Source: Gymnogyps californianus
Lineage: Eukaryota > Chordata > Aves > Accipitriformes > Cathartidae
Direction: 5' to 3'
Assembly: GCF_018139145.2 (NCBI RefSeq)
Contig: NC_059475.1
Span: 16,124,937-16,188,936 of the forward strand
DNA: 64,000 nt
This document shows positions 46,582 through 58,800 of this stretch, piece by piece. Within the stretch, counting starts at the first letter, position 1, and every line of letters starts with the position of its first letter. A program made the translations under genes and the position numbers. The notes below the pieces were generated by a model that saw nothing but the letters and a program-made list of their open reading frames with translations, was not told where the DNA came from and searched no databases.

Positions 46582-48994
46582 GTGAGTGCCCCAGGGAGGA
46601 CACCCTGCCACCAAGGTGCCCCAGACGCTGTTGGTCCAAACCTGCGCAGGGCAAGTCGCCTCCTCATGCCTTTCCTATAGCAGCTGCCTTCCATACCTCC
46701 CCAGGCAGAAGACAAGTCCTTTCTCGTGCCTTGAGCGCCAGCAGCAAAGGGAGGTGGGGTCCCCGCATGCCAGGTTCTCTGGGAAAGAAGAAAAATCTCT
46801 TACACACTTTTTTCCCCTGGGATGAGAAGTTAGGCAGGTCCCCCTGTGTCCTGGGGGAACCAGAGGAGAGCTGCGGGGGGAGCACTTTGGGAAGCTGCCT
46901 GGGATGGGTGTTTGGGGGTATGGTGAGGTCTGAGCCCTGCCTGTGCTCCTGTAGCTCCTGGGGCAGCTCTGTTTCCATCTTCTGCTGTATCATTCACCTT
47001 TGAATCCTCTAAGAACAGCAGAGAGGAATGTCCCCCTTGGTCATGGTAGTTACAGGGGAACTGAGTCTGGGTTTTGTTTTCTGCCATTCATCATGGTAAC
47101 AGGAGGAGGGTCTAAGCAACAGGAGTTGTTTTTCTTGACCCTTAAGAAAAAGGTTCTCCATTTCTCCTCACGCTTCATCGCCTCTTGTAGGCACTTACCA
47201 GCAATAGGAAGGAGACCCCAGGCTTTCAGTCCTGTTTGTATGTTATGGGGAGGGAAGAAGAAGGGTGGGTGCCAGAGAGGGTGTCTCATCGCTGCATCTT
47301 TTCACTGGGACTATAGGCTCTGACTCTGGGGTGGTAGGACGGGATGACTGGAGTGCAGGACAGCTGTCTGGGACGGGATATCAACAGCACTTTAAGACCT
47401 GAGATTTTTTGCTGTGCTGTGGTGGGGATAATCATTACTGAGCTGAATTATCTGCGATTATGAGATAGTTGGCAGATTGGAGAGAAGATTTACACAAATA
47501 ATCCCTCCTCAAAATATAGTCTTTTTCTTTTGTCAGAAAGAGTAATTTCACTGTGGATTAAAGTATTGGAAACAAACACATTAGTCAATGTTTTGGGGCT
47601 TTTTCTGTACAAAATGGAAATGGGAAGAGAAACTAAAGGAAATAACAAGGGACAAAGGTAGACTAGAGGCTTTTTAAGAGGAACTCATGTTTCGAAAAAC
47701 CTTCAAAAATTAAACCAAAAAAAGACTCATTACCCTCTTGGTCTCCCTGTTGTAAATTAAAGGTACGTGTAGGGCAGTATGATCAGAATGCTGGAAGACC
47801 TCATCTCATTTGTAAAGCTACAGCATTTGATACAACAACAATGGTAATTTTCCTTTGGAACAGCTGTGCCACATAAAATATTCTGGGGTGAATCCCCTTC
47901 TAGCCTGGCATTTCAGCCAGGATTGGAACAATGGCACAGCCTAGGGACTGAAATATGAAATTGGATGGTTACTGGGATTTCAGTGAATGCTGTCCCCAAC
48001 CAGTGACCTCACTCAGATTGCTCTCCTTTCCAGATGGAGTACAGTGGGCCTCCTTGCAGCTCTCACAGAAGAAACAGCTACGACAGCAGCTACTACACAG
48101 AATCACCAAATGGTGAGTATGTGCCATAACGGTTGTGTGAAACATGGAGACCGAGGCAATCAATGCAGCAAACTTCCCTGTGCCTTCTCTGTCCCCAGTT
48201 GTTTAGCTGACACCAGCTGGGCTGAAAGGGGAACCTGCCTTTTCAGCCAGCGAGCTGTTGATGGTAGTAGAAGCACTGGATTTCCTCTAGATGTATTTGC
48301 AAATATGGGGATATGTTGTAGCTGCATTTCCTATTTTGCAAACATAACATCCAGATAAAAATATATTCCTCTCTTCAACTAACTTTCAGTGTTTAACCAT
48401 GTTTTGCATGAAGACTCTTCTAACTCTATCTATCATTGATCCAAACTGGAGAAATTGTCAATTGATTTCAAATCTTCCCTTCCCTTTCTATGGACTGAAG
48501 TGAAGCCCTGGATCCACCCTGCCCCAAAAGTAGCACACTTTGCTTGGGTCTCTCTTCCATTTTGCAAATTACAATCTCTGTTTCTGATAATTGGCGTCCT
48601 TCACCAATATTTCTTTCCTCTGAATCTTTACATGCTCACCGTCAGCCACTCACTGGGGTTTTATGAAAGAACCACATCCTAATGACGTTAAGTACCCATT
48701 GGATAAACTGAGAACCTTTTTGTCTGTTTTTTAGATCCAAAGCATGGGAAGAGTTCTGTTGTTTCCAGCCTTGATTGCCTTTCAAGCATTGTAGAGAGGA
48801 TTTCCACAGATAACTCCACATGTCCTATATTGCCTCCAGTGGAAACTGTTGCTGAAGGGAGTCCCTGTTCCCCCCCAGAAGGAGCGAGTCTGAATGATAG
48901 CGGAGCCCAAATTCCTTCCCCCACCAACTGCACCCCACTTCCCCAGGATAGCAGCAGCAGCAGCAGCAGCAACCCTATCTACCAAGTGCTATAA
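46021..48994 (+). CDS. MYOD1: MyoD, myogenic bHLH transcription factor
   Basis: Three exons (46021-46581, 48034-48112, 48735-48994) encode 299 aa. MyoD dimerises with E proteins, binds CANNTG E-boxes in the nucleus and drives skeletal-muscle commitment. The N-terminal activation region opens [18 protein letters not shown] His/Cys-rich segment spans about residues 56-95, with a bird-type run [15 protein letters not shown] and the conserved [12 protein letters not shown]. The bHLH covers about residues 101-153: basic [13 protein letters not shown] with the myogenic Ala106-Thr107 and Lys116, helix 1, loop, and helix 2. The C-terminal helix III region ([14 protein letters not shown]) and the end NPIYQVL are intact. 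The length is almost that of chicken MyoD. No frameshift or missing key residue is seen. The start is certain: PMDLLGP is the conserved N-terminus and the ATG (CCCCATGG) is the first in the leader. No other family member fits; MYF5, MYOG and MYF6 differ outside the bHLH. Confidence 0.99.
48034..48112 (+). CDS. MYOD1: MYOD1 coding exon 2
   Basis: A 79-bp exon beginning ATG GAG TAC (MEYSGPPC) after the acceptor CTCTCCTTTCCAG. It ends one base into a codon before GTGAGT (phase 1). Its size equals the small middle exon of vertebrate MYOD1. Intron 2 is 622 bp. Confidence 0.97.
48735..48994 (+). CDS. MYOD1: MYOD1 coding exon 3
   Basis: Starts after TTTTTTAG, completes the split Asp codon, and encodes [20 protein letters not shown] and the Ser-rich tail. 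It ends at NPIYQVL and the TAA at 48992-48994. Confidence 0.98.
48950..48970 (+). repeat. MYOD1: (AGC)7 coding microsatellite in MYOD1
   Basis: Seven pure AGC codons encode a Ser run just before the invariant NPIYQVL end. As a pure triplet repeat it is a likely site of length variation between birds. Confidence 0.9.
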
Positions 48995-49620
48995 AGGCAG
49001 GCCCAGCTGGACTGCACTGAAAACAAATTGCTCCGTTCAGCCATGCTCCAAGACCTGCCTTCTAAGACTGAAAAGAAAAGACTTCTCAAGACTTGTTCCA
49101 GTTTTAAAATATCACTCAAAATTCCTTCATATAACTTTCAAACCTGTATTACTTCAAAATACACCTAGTTATTTATTGGTTGTTAAACTAAAGTTATTTA
49201 ATATGTGTAGAGATAAAATTGTATACCATGAAATGGCCAATGTTTAATCTGGGCTTTGGGGAATAGGAACCTGGCTCTTGAATGCGGAGGAGAATAGAAA
49301 TCTACAACAGTAGTGGCATGACAGATCCTTCCTATTACTCTTGTTCTGGCCAAAATAAGGTTGTGGACCATTTTTTATAAAACTTTTTGTATAATTGTAA
49401 ATAAGAGTTGCTTTGCAAAAAAAGGAAAAAAAAGAGGAAAAGAAAGGAAAAAAAGAAACAAAAGCAAAAATTAAACACAAAACAAAAAGGGGAAAAAAAT
49501 TTAAAAATATTTAATATTGCTTGGTTTGTTGTGTCAAACTTTAACTTTATATATTTATACGATGTGGTTGCCAAGAATGTTTTCAACAGTATTCTAAATA
49601 AAGACCCTTATTTATACAAT
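48995..49620 (+). other. MYOD1: MYOD1 3' UTR
   Basis: Runs from the stop to just past the AATAAA at 49597-49602. It contains a purine-dominated, A-rich stretch at about 49415-49497 (many GGAAAA and AAAAAG units) and several AT-rich elements. The cleavage point is inferred. Confidence 0.75.
49597..49602 (+). terminator. MYOD1: MYOD1 polyadenylation signal (AATAAA)
   Basis: Canonical hexamer about 600 bp after the stop codon, followed by T-rich and GT-containing sequence (GTGGAGTTATCTTG). Confidence 0.85.
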
Positions 49621-49715
49621 CTGTGGAGTTATCTTGACTTTTATTAGGGCTTCTAGAATTACTAGTGCATTTAGGAGTGGTATTAAGATCACTGCCTTGG
49701 CAGGAAGAAGATACA

Positions 49716-49802
49716 GGCTCTGATTCAGCAAAGAACTCAAGAACATGCTTCAGTTGCACTACTTTAAACTACTTTGCATAAATATATTGCTGAAAAGGGG
49801 TC
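49716..49802. mobile_element. Second copy of the ancient MITE-like repeat
   Basis: The left arm GGCTCTGATTCAGCAAAGAA, followed by CTCAAGAACATGCTTCAG, matches the family at 12117-12240. The right arm, TTGCATAAATATATTGCTGA then AAAGGGG, is the decayed inverted counterpart. It lies about 100 bp downstream of the MYOD1 polyadenylation site. Confidence 0.5.
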
Positions 49803-52800
49803 TACTTGTCTACTTTCTTCATATTGTATCTCAGTGATTTCTAAACCAAGTCTTGCACATCAGAGGTCATTATTAAAGAGATCTGTAAGGTAAATAAGCA
49901 TGTTTCTCTTCCTCCCCCCAAAGTTTACAATTACATTATAGGACTTGATCTTATAAAGATGTGTTAGAACTAGGAATCACAATAAATTAGACTCCAAATT
50001 TCAGTGCAGCTACCATAACTTAAAGTCATACAACAGTATCTTACAAGACCAGGTACTACGTTCTTGGACAAATGTTCAGATTTTTCATTCAAGTTCTAAT
50101 TTTCAAGTGTTTGTACCATGTTCATGTATTCTCAGGTGTTAGAAAATAATTGCAAAGGATTTTTTGTAATAAAGTTCAAGGTATAGATCACAGTTTTCCT
50201 CAAGTTCATGTTGGAATTTAGGCCAAAGATAGGCAGTTTTAATTTGGATTTGAACTTTACGCATCTCTGGCAGCACTACTCCAGGGATTTACTTCTTCTT
50301 TAGAGCCTCTCTAAAAATAACCAGTGGGCTATGTTTCATTCAGTATATATGTGTAACCTTGCAAGCTTGCCATGAAACTGAAAAATGTTAAGCCCTGAGC
50401 AGGTTGTCATTGGTAAGCAACCATCAGGGCATTTCTGTACATTTGGACAAGAATAACCAGCAGCTACAGCCAATGTGAAACAACCCATTTCTTGTCATAT
50501 CCTTGTGACTTATGGATTTTGTTTAAACATCACAGTAAAAAAAACAAACACACCCCAAAAACCAACCCAGATGTCGTCATCAGCTGTAAATACTTGGATG
50601 ACAGATCAGTCGTCGTATTCTCTCTTAGGTGACTATTAAAGAGGGAATTTGTGCAGCTCTTACCTCTTAAGCAGGAAAAAGAAAGAGGGAACAGCTAATT
50701 CCATGGGAACGTCTCCCACTCCTTTAGTTGTGGGGGCCTTGAAGATCAATGCTCCATGGAGAGGAGAGGAGAGGAGTGAGCGGCCTTGCAAAGCAACGCA
50801 TTTGCTCCTCCTTCCTCCCTGGGGCAGAGGCGTGCTCCGAGCTTGCTGTCTTATCCAAAGCCAGAGGGGCAGGGAAGGTAGCAGCCATAGGGATTCCTTC
50901 CTCATCCATGCACTTGTGACCATGGTGGATATAAATTGGTGTCAAGGCACAGGACCACTCTGCGGAGCAGGCCAGGATCCCATGGATCAGAGGGGACTCC
51001 GAGGCAGGACTGGCCCTTCAATACCTTCATCGAAGTCCAGCTTTCTAAGGTCTCCCATTGAATTTCACTGTGGGCACACAACAGTCCAACCCATAAAGGT
51101 TGAGCTTATCCCTTTCATTTTCCCATTAAAAATAAAAATTAAATGAACTTGAGAATGTGCTAATTCATACTAGCACGAATTAGGAGGGTCTCTACTAAGG
51201 TCAGAAAAATGCCCCAGGTTAGTTTGAAGCCAATATCACTAACTTAGAAAAACTAAAGAGAGAGAGAGAGCCTCGCACATCAACAATAAACTTTTCATTG
51301 TCTCCAGCAAACACTCAATCAAGCCCACAATGCAAAAGATCAAAAGATGCTTTTGTGAAATACTATAGACCTTGCCATCCCCGTAGTCTGAGGCTGGTGA
51401 AAGTATCAGTTTTACTGTCATGTAAATGGCAACCAAGAAATATTTTGCCAGTTCAGGAACTACAGAGACTTTATACATACTGGCAGCACAAAGTCCATGT
51501 CTGCCTCACTACAGCACCCCACTTCTGCAGGACACAATAGGGTGTACCTGGCTGTAAAGCTGGCACGGCAGAGTGGACACGGGACGCCTGTGCTCAACAA
51601 TGTACATGCAGTTCCATGTGAAGTCATGTATATTGCATTTCACTGATTTATTTTAGCAACCCAAGTTTCCACATACTGATGTTAATGTTACAACAGAGAA
51701 CAAGCATTTAGCACATCCCAAAATAGATGGATGGTTGAAGAAGAAAAAAATATTCACAGATTTCCTATGCAGAGCCCATGTTTTTCCCATTGATGTCAGT
51801 GAGAAAAGTCCACTGGAGTAAGGCCAAAGGGCGTCAATGCTGATAAATACACATTTAGGTTACAGCTATATTTATTTTTGAACTTAAATAAGGAAAATGT
51901 GTTCCCTGGGCAATTTCTTCCTGTTTGTTTCTAAGGTAATATATTTAAAACAAATGCCTGAAGTTACTCTACTTCCCTGTGCATCAATAGGACGGCATGT
52001 TACTGACAGAAGTATATCCCAATCTATGTGCAAGTATTTCAAAGCTGGAAATACTTGGATTCAGAGCTTTAGTTTAGTTCCGACAATGGCAGGGGACATA
52101 AGCAGACCTGAGGAACAGATACAAGACTGATTCAAAATCTACAAACTTTGGTTCTTAAATTGGGCTCCTGAAGGTGCATTTAGGCATTTAGGGCTGATGC
52201 TACAATACAAACTGCAGTCTAGCTTGGTCTACGAAAACACTCCAGCACGGGCTACAAACACACACCAATAGCCTGAAATCATCATTTTATACCACAGAGA
52301 TTCCAGTTCAATATTCTGCAGGGCAGGGCACCTAAAGAAACATCGTCTGATTTAAAAAAATCTGAATCCCACAGATTGCACTGACATGCAGAGTCTGGGA
52401 GAAACTGGGGGTGACTGCAAACCAGACCATTCCTTTCCCTGAGCTGCCTCGGCAGGACAGTGGAGAGCCTGCCCGAACGTGGGTTTGGAGCTTTTCACTA
52501 AAGATATTAGAATTGTCTGATGTTTCCTATGGAACGCTACCTCCAAAGGGAAAGTCATACAGCTACAAACAATTAAAGGAAAGTAGCTGTCTTTGAACAT
52601 AAAGATAAGTGTGTATCTTAGGAATGTTTGATTTGATTTGGTCACTTAAGAAAGCCGTACTGGGGCTGCATGACAAAACCAGTATTACTGGTTTATCTTA
52701 TTCAAACTATTGCTATAGAAAAAGTGAAGAGGAATAAATTTATACCTCACTTATATATGCTAAGTGCTTTGATTTTAAATTTCATCAGGTCATTTGCAAA

Positions 52801-55800
52801 TATGAGAATGAAGAGGATCTTTTTTCTACTTTCAATATTTCACAACAAAAAGTGCAATAGAGTTGCTGGTTTTTAAAAATAACAATGTTATACACTGTTT
52901 CCCACATTATCATTGAAGCTGCTACAGAAATTTTTCACATACTGAAAATTCAGTTTTAGGTAAAAGAAATATATGAACTATTCCTGGTATATTTTTTCCT
53001 TTTAAAATATTTTATCATCTGTATCCAGAAATATTAAAGAAATATTAAGTTGGCAGTTGCTTTGCACCAGATGCTGCTGTTTTAAAATGACTTGTCATTT
53101 TAAACACAAGATAAAGACCTTACAAAACTCCACTGAACGTGGAAGGAAAAACAGTTTTCATTTTACAGCTTGTATTTTGCAGAGATATTTGAAAGGGTCA
53201 AATTATGCAAAGGGCAAAACCTGCTCATTTTACTAATAAAAATGGTATTATCATCTTCAGAAGAACTACATCCAAAAGTGAACAGACAAGCAAACATTTC
53301 TACCTCATACCACCCAAAAGTTAATGAGAAGAAATTAATATTTCCCTTTTGTTTAAAAATTATTAACTTGTTTCTTGAAATTAGTGGCAAAACTTCCAAC
53401 TTCTGTGGGAATATTTTCAAGCTACTGCACGTAATACTGTCTGGGATAGTGTTCACATAGCAGTGCAAAGCGATGATAAACTCCCTGCTGTGCCCCTTTG
53501 CTTGTGCTCTACTCACTGACCCATTTGTATCACAACACCTTCGGATATGCCAATCCCCTGAGCCCAGCCTTACTAAGCAAGCTGGCAGGCTTTACTGCTC
53601 ACCTGATTTTGAAAAGACAAACCAGAAACTATCCCCATAATAATGCTGAAAGTCTACATTGCCAAAATGTGTGGCTGACACGGAGCCTGTGATAGCAGGA
53701 GATGGTATGAAGGTCATTTTGCATAATTTGCATATAGCAATCTTGGTTTCACTAACAGTAGGTAAAATGGTCTTCATACAGTCAGAGCGCAAATCTTTGA
53801 CAACACGATCTGCATTCAGTGTGTGTGAGAGAGTGGGGGATGGAGATAATAGGCCCACATGCCAAATGTCCCAGAGATCATCTCGTGAGGCATACCCGAG
53901 TATCTCATTAAGCACTATTTAGTAATACTTCTCAGCTCGCCCTCCCTCAGCCTTTCAAATCACTTGTTTTCCAGTAAAACTGTTGAACAGTCATTACTTT
54001 CTCTCCTTGATCTATGCAGCATGCTCCCTTCTCAAAAGGTTTGTTGCACAACTGCAAATGTCATTACGTGGAGACCAATGGCTCTCCTTTCCATATTTGA
54101 GATTTCAGGGCTAATAAGGGAGAGAATGTTCCCTAGTGTAATACAGAAGAGCCTCCAGATAGTCCTTTCCCACCCAGGTCCCACCAGGAATTACAAACAT
54201 GTCTGGCATTAAGCCACCTGGGCCAGTAGAAGGAACCCAGAAATTTCCCTGTGGACCCAGAAATCTACCTTTCACATATACAGACACTTCTGAATAAAGA
54301 CCTTAACATTCTAAGTTTAATAGTGAAAACTGACCTATCCTGTAACCACAGGGTGATAGAAAACCTCAGGGTTTTCCCAATGATACAGTCAGCATGGCAT
54401 TGAACATGTATTTTCTTTCTAAAATGTCAATAACTTTTATCTTCTACACGCATCTTAGCAACATCAAGCGTGCTATTTTATGTAAGACTCGATGAATAAC
54501 CCCACATTCATCAATAGGGAGGCAAATACTGTATATGAAGTGAAGCTTTCCACTATTTACAAAAAAAATTATTAAAAACTCTGACAGACAATAACACACT
54601 TAATCAGAAGATTGAGGGCGGTTTTAATTGTGGTTGGGGTGTTGTTGGTTTTTTGCTTGGATTCAGATTCACTCAGAGGTCTGTGTCTCAGCACAGTCAC
54701 CTAGTGTTGCATGTCCATGGCTGTAAAAGGGGGTCTCCCAATCTCAAGGGACCAGATCTGGAGATGCTGGATAAAATCCTGGAACTGCTGAAACCCTGTG
54801 AAATACGGTCCTCCCTAACCACCTGAACTGACCTTGAGCCGTTTTTTGTCCAACAGCAACATCTGCTGGATAAGACGTAAATTGCATTTCTTTCTGAAAT
54901 GATCTCTTGGTGAATTCAATGTTCTGTTTTCTCATCTTACTATAATGGAAAATTTGTTGGTGGGGAAACAGCAAAAATATTCACGGTCTTCAGTCAGCAC
55001 CTGGAGCCCCATACACTAGGAACAGCAGGAAAAATATGTTGGAAAAGCCAAGCTCTTCCCCACCAGAGGGAAGCCTTCTACAGAAACAGAGAGAAAAATT
55101 GTAGGAATAGTAGGGGGGTTTTTTATTACTGCACAAATTTTGGGGTACCACTCCATTTTTCTTTGTTTTACATAAAAAAAGAAAGACAAAAGGAGAGAGA
55201 AAATGGAAGGTCTTTGAAGGCACCGTATGGCCTGTGCTGCAAGCAATCGTCCTGGGGGAGATAGGTTGCTTACCAGAAGGCAGGTGGGGCAGATGCAGAG
55301 GAACGAGAGATGACAGCGGGACCATGATGTGATTCTCTGGTGGCCAAGTCCCTCAGTAGGACACCAATCATCTCAGCGTGCATGGTAACCCCCACCTAAC
55401 ATGCAGGTGTAGAACAGGACAAGCTGAGAAACAGTCTTGCACATTTGGAAAGACAATTTGAAGCCACGCAAGGGAAGGGGAAGCAAGCATAGAGGTGACA
55501 TACCTAAAGATCACCTACCTTATACTTTAGCCATACAACATTCCTTTCTTTCACTTTGATGCTTTACTTCTGAATCCTAAAACAAATGCACTTGGCTGCC
55601 ATGACTGAAAGACAAAACCTGGAAAACTTGTATTTTATGTGTTGCTTGGGATTCATGCTCTGTGAGGACAGAAGGATCCTCATGGTTCACTGACAACAGC
55701 TGTGTGCAGAACTCTGTGTCTGACTGACTGTCGGGCCAGGCTGGTCTTTTTCAGTGATGATCCATCGCATTTGGGAAAAAACATCCTATGAAACCCATTC

Positions 55801-58800
55801 GTCCAACTCATGACCATTTTGTTACATGTGGTTCTGTTTGAAGTCAGGGGTTTCAGCTGTCACTGTGGGACAGACTATTACGATCCTGCCATTTGCGAGA
55901 AAGAGTTTTTATTTTTAGTCAGTTGTTTACAGAAGAGATTCAGTGGGCCTGTACTGGTAAAGCAATACCTTTTTGTTATGAATATCTTTACTTGGTCTTA
56001 TGCCACCTGTGGCTTTTCTGAGGCTGGAGCCTAGACAATCCATGTGCTTGTGATACTAAGAGGTACGTTTAATTGCTACTTGCTGCAGTGTAAGTGGAAA
56101 CTACATTATTGCAATCAATAAGCAATATGTATGCTTTTTTCCCCAGACCACTGGAGGGCAGCATTTCTATGAAAAAGAGGACTTGGACATAATTTCTTTA
56201 GTGCATTTTTTTTTTTCCCCTAAACTTCTATATCTAACTCTTCCTCAATTCAGGTACTGAGTATCATTTCACACCAAGACAACTGAAATTAATGAGCTGA
56301 ATTCCTACCTAGTGTAAATACATCAATCTTATTGGCAGTTGACACAGTATTGGCACTCTTATCTGTTGGAATTATCACAGCGTGTCCAAATTCATGGCTT
56401 GCAAAGATGCACTTCTATGTGAAAACCACAGGCTTTTGTGCCTTTATGGCAAGGTATCCCTATGAGTTGCTAAAGGTCATTAGGATGAAGACCATCTGAG
56501 AGCAAAGCATTTATACAACAGCTTGTAGAGGGAGTCCTGTTCTTCAAACGGGGCACATAATGCTCCCATTACAGATATAATACTGTAGAAATACAAATGT
56601 ATGCAGGGAGGAACACGTGTCATACTGGTCACTCTGTTCCTTTTGGAAAGGAAGCACAGTATGTGCTGAGCACACATGCTCTACACTCTCAAAGGCTGTC
56701 CTCTACAGAACTAGACACTTGAAGCAGCTTGCAGTTTAAAGCCAGCTGCACAAAATGTAGTCCCAAACATGCCTTTTGAAAGCTTCACAAATGCCAATTA
56801 CGTTAAACGATATGAAAAAAGCAACAAAGTAATGTGCCTAATTAACAAAGCTAGAGATGGAGCCAGCCATTTGGTTTGAAGTACTTCCAAGAGAGATGTT
56901 AAATCCAATGGCCAGGGCAACTCTGGAAGAAATAAATTAACATGCTGAGTTAATATTTCAAGCTCTGTGGGAGTAAACAGTGTGTGTGGTGAGGGGAAGC
57001 ACAGGTAAAAATATCACAGGGTGTTATTTTGTTTGTTTGTTTGCCAAGGACACTTTAGCTTTTGCCATTTATTATTCTTCATGGTATGCTAGAAAATATG
57101 CAAGAAGACATAAAAGTATCAGTATTGCGTCACTGGATTTCCTAAATTTATCTTTTCCCCACCTGTTGAATCTTAGCTCAAGGTCAAGAGAAACCACCAT
57201 TTTGAGTGAATGAATTATGGGATAGACACATTCACGAAAAATACATTAGTGGTGTTCTTTTATCTTTAGTACTATGAGCAACCACAGCTTAAAGATTCCT
57301 CTCACCATAGGACTTCTCTGAGAAATAAACTCTGGTGGCTTGTTCAGAGAATGCCCTGTACATGTCTTTTGTTCCACAATAGTTTTTTTCTGGTCCTCAT
57401 AGCTAAGAACTGGCTGATAGCTATCTGGTTCTAAATCCTAGATACCTGTCATTGGCTAAGCTCAGGCCATCACAAACTCCAAAGTTCCAGCAAGTACCGT
57501 GGCTTGAATCCTTTCCAGTACTCATCGGTTGGCAGCTGTTTCCATCTGCTCCTTCTTGAGCGGTTCTGCTCAGTCCCTAGGGAAGAGCAGGAAGATTGTC
57601 ACGCACTGAACTTGCTTGTTGTGAGCTGGCTGCTCATGTTTTACCTGAATCTGTCATTTCGCCTTGTCTGCTCTCTGGCCTTTTTTTATAATAAGAATTC
57701 TGAGTTCTGCTGTGCATCAACGGCAAAAAAAAAGCTATTACTCAGATGTGGATGATGAAATGTTATTTCTTCTTTTAAGTACAAATAATTATTATTAAAA
57801 AGAGATACAGAAAAGATCGATCAGATCACTTAATCCTCACAGCTGCTAGGTATGTAGTGATTCCTGTATGTATGTTTTGTAGCTGAAGCAACGTATCTTT
57901 GACATGTCTTCGCTTTGTGGTGAGTGAAGGCATATGCCCTTCAAGCACTCCATGACCACGACCGTTACCTGTGGCCTTTTTTGTTTGTTTTTGTGGTAAA
58001 CCACACAATGTAGAAAGAGGAAAAAAACCAAACAACATCTATTTCCATGTCTTCTATTTTAGACAGCAGTGGTTACATTTCCAGACTTGCAGCTGAACGT
58101 TTAGGAACTTTGGTTGAGTGAGAAAATGTCTATGCACATAATGCTCCTCTATTAATTTGACCCATTGCTATTTATGTACTTGTTAACTTGCTATCTAAAG
58201 ACTAACATTAATCGGCCAGAGTAAATGAAAAGATTTTACTTTTTCTTAACCAAGATAATTAGTTTTATATTTTCAGCTCTGAAAGTTTTAATTCATATTT
58301 TGATATACCATCTCTAGCCTGATTTCCAACTGGACCAAATCCTCTTCAAATCTCTTGGGCCTTCAAACAGGTGTGGCTGCAAATGCAAACCTTTGTGCAT
58401 AAACACAATTTTTTTCTTCCAAAATACCTCAAAATACATCCCTAAATATAAGCAACATTCTGCACATTCTACTCAGTCTTAGCTTGGGAGGGGAGAAATA
58501 GTCAATAAGACAAGCAATATAACATAACATGGAAACAAAGCTGAAGAAGAATCCATTAGCAATCGAAATGCAATCATGTGGATTTTGTCCCAACCAGAAT
58601 TATATATATTTGTGGACAGATAGGCAAAAGCACAGGCAAAAATACCTCCTAAGGGCTGTATAAGCGTATGCTCAGGAAAACTGACAGTAATTTCATTGAC
58701 TTCCCACATCGCCTTTTCTGTGGTGCACTGTCCTTTTGAGCATACATCTCTCTACTTGGCTTATGCAGTGGTCAAACTGGGCTACAGAAGTACAGCACCA

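Larger units (their letters stand above)
44740..46620 (+). promoter_or_regulatory. CpG island spanning the MYOD1 promoter and exon 1
   Basis: CpG density rises sharply near 44740 and persists through exon 1 of MYOD1. The island has two parts: a distal peak at about 44880-45520 with YY1- and CTCF-like motifs, and a proximal part with GC boxes and a TATA-like element just before the MYOD1 leader. Long frames on both strands (up to 327 codons, minus) are expected in such stop-poor DNA and are not called as genes. Confidence 0.85.

Noticed and set aside
45805..46680. A 291-codon + frame as an N-terminally extended, intronless MyoD
   Set aside because: It starts at GTG in the leader and runs past the exon 1 donor into intron 1. 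The conserved MDLLGP start and the GTGAGT splice at 46582 define the real exon.
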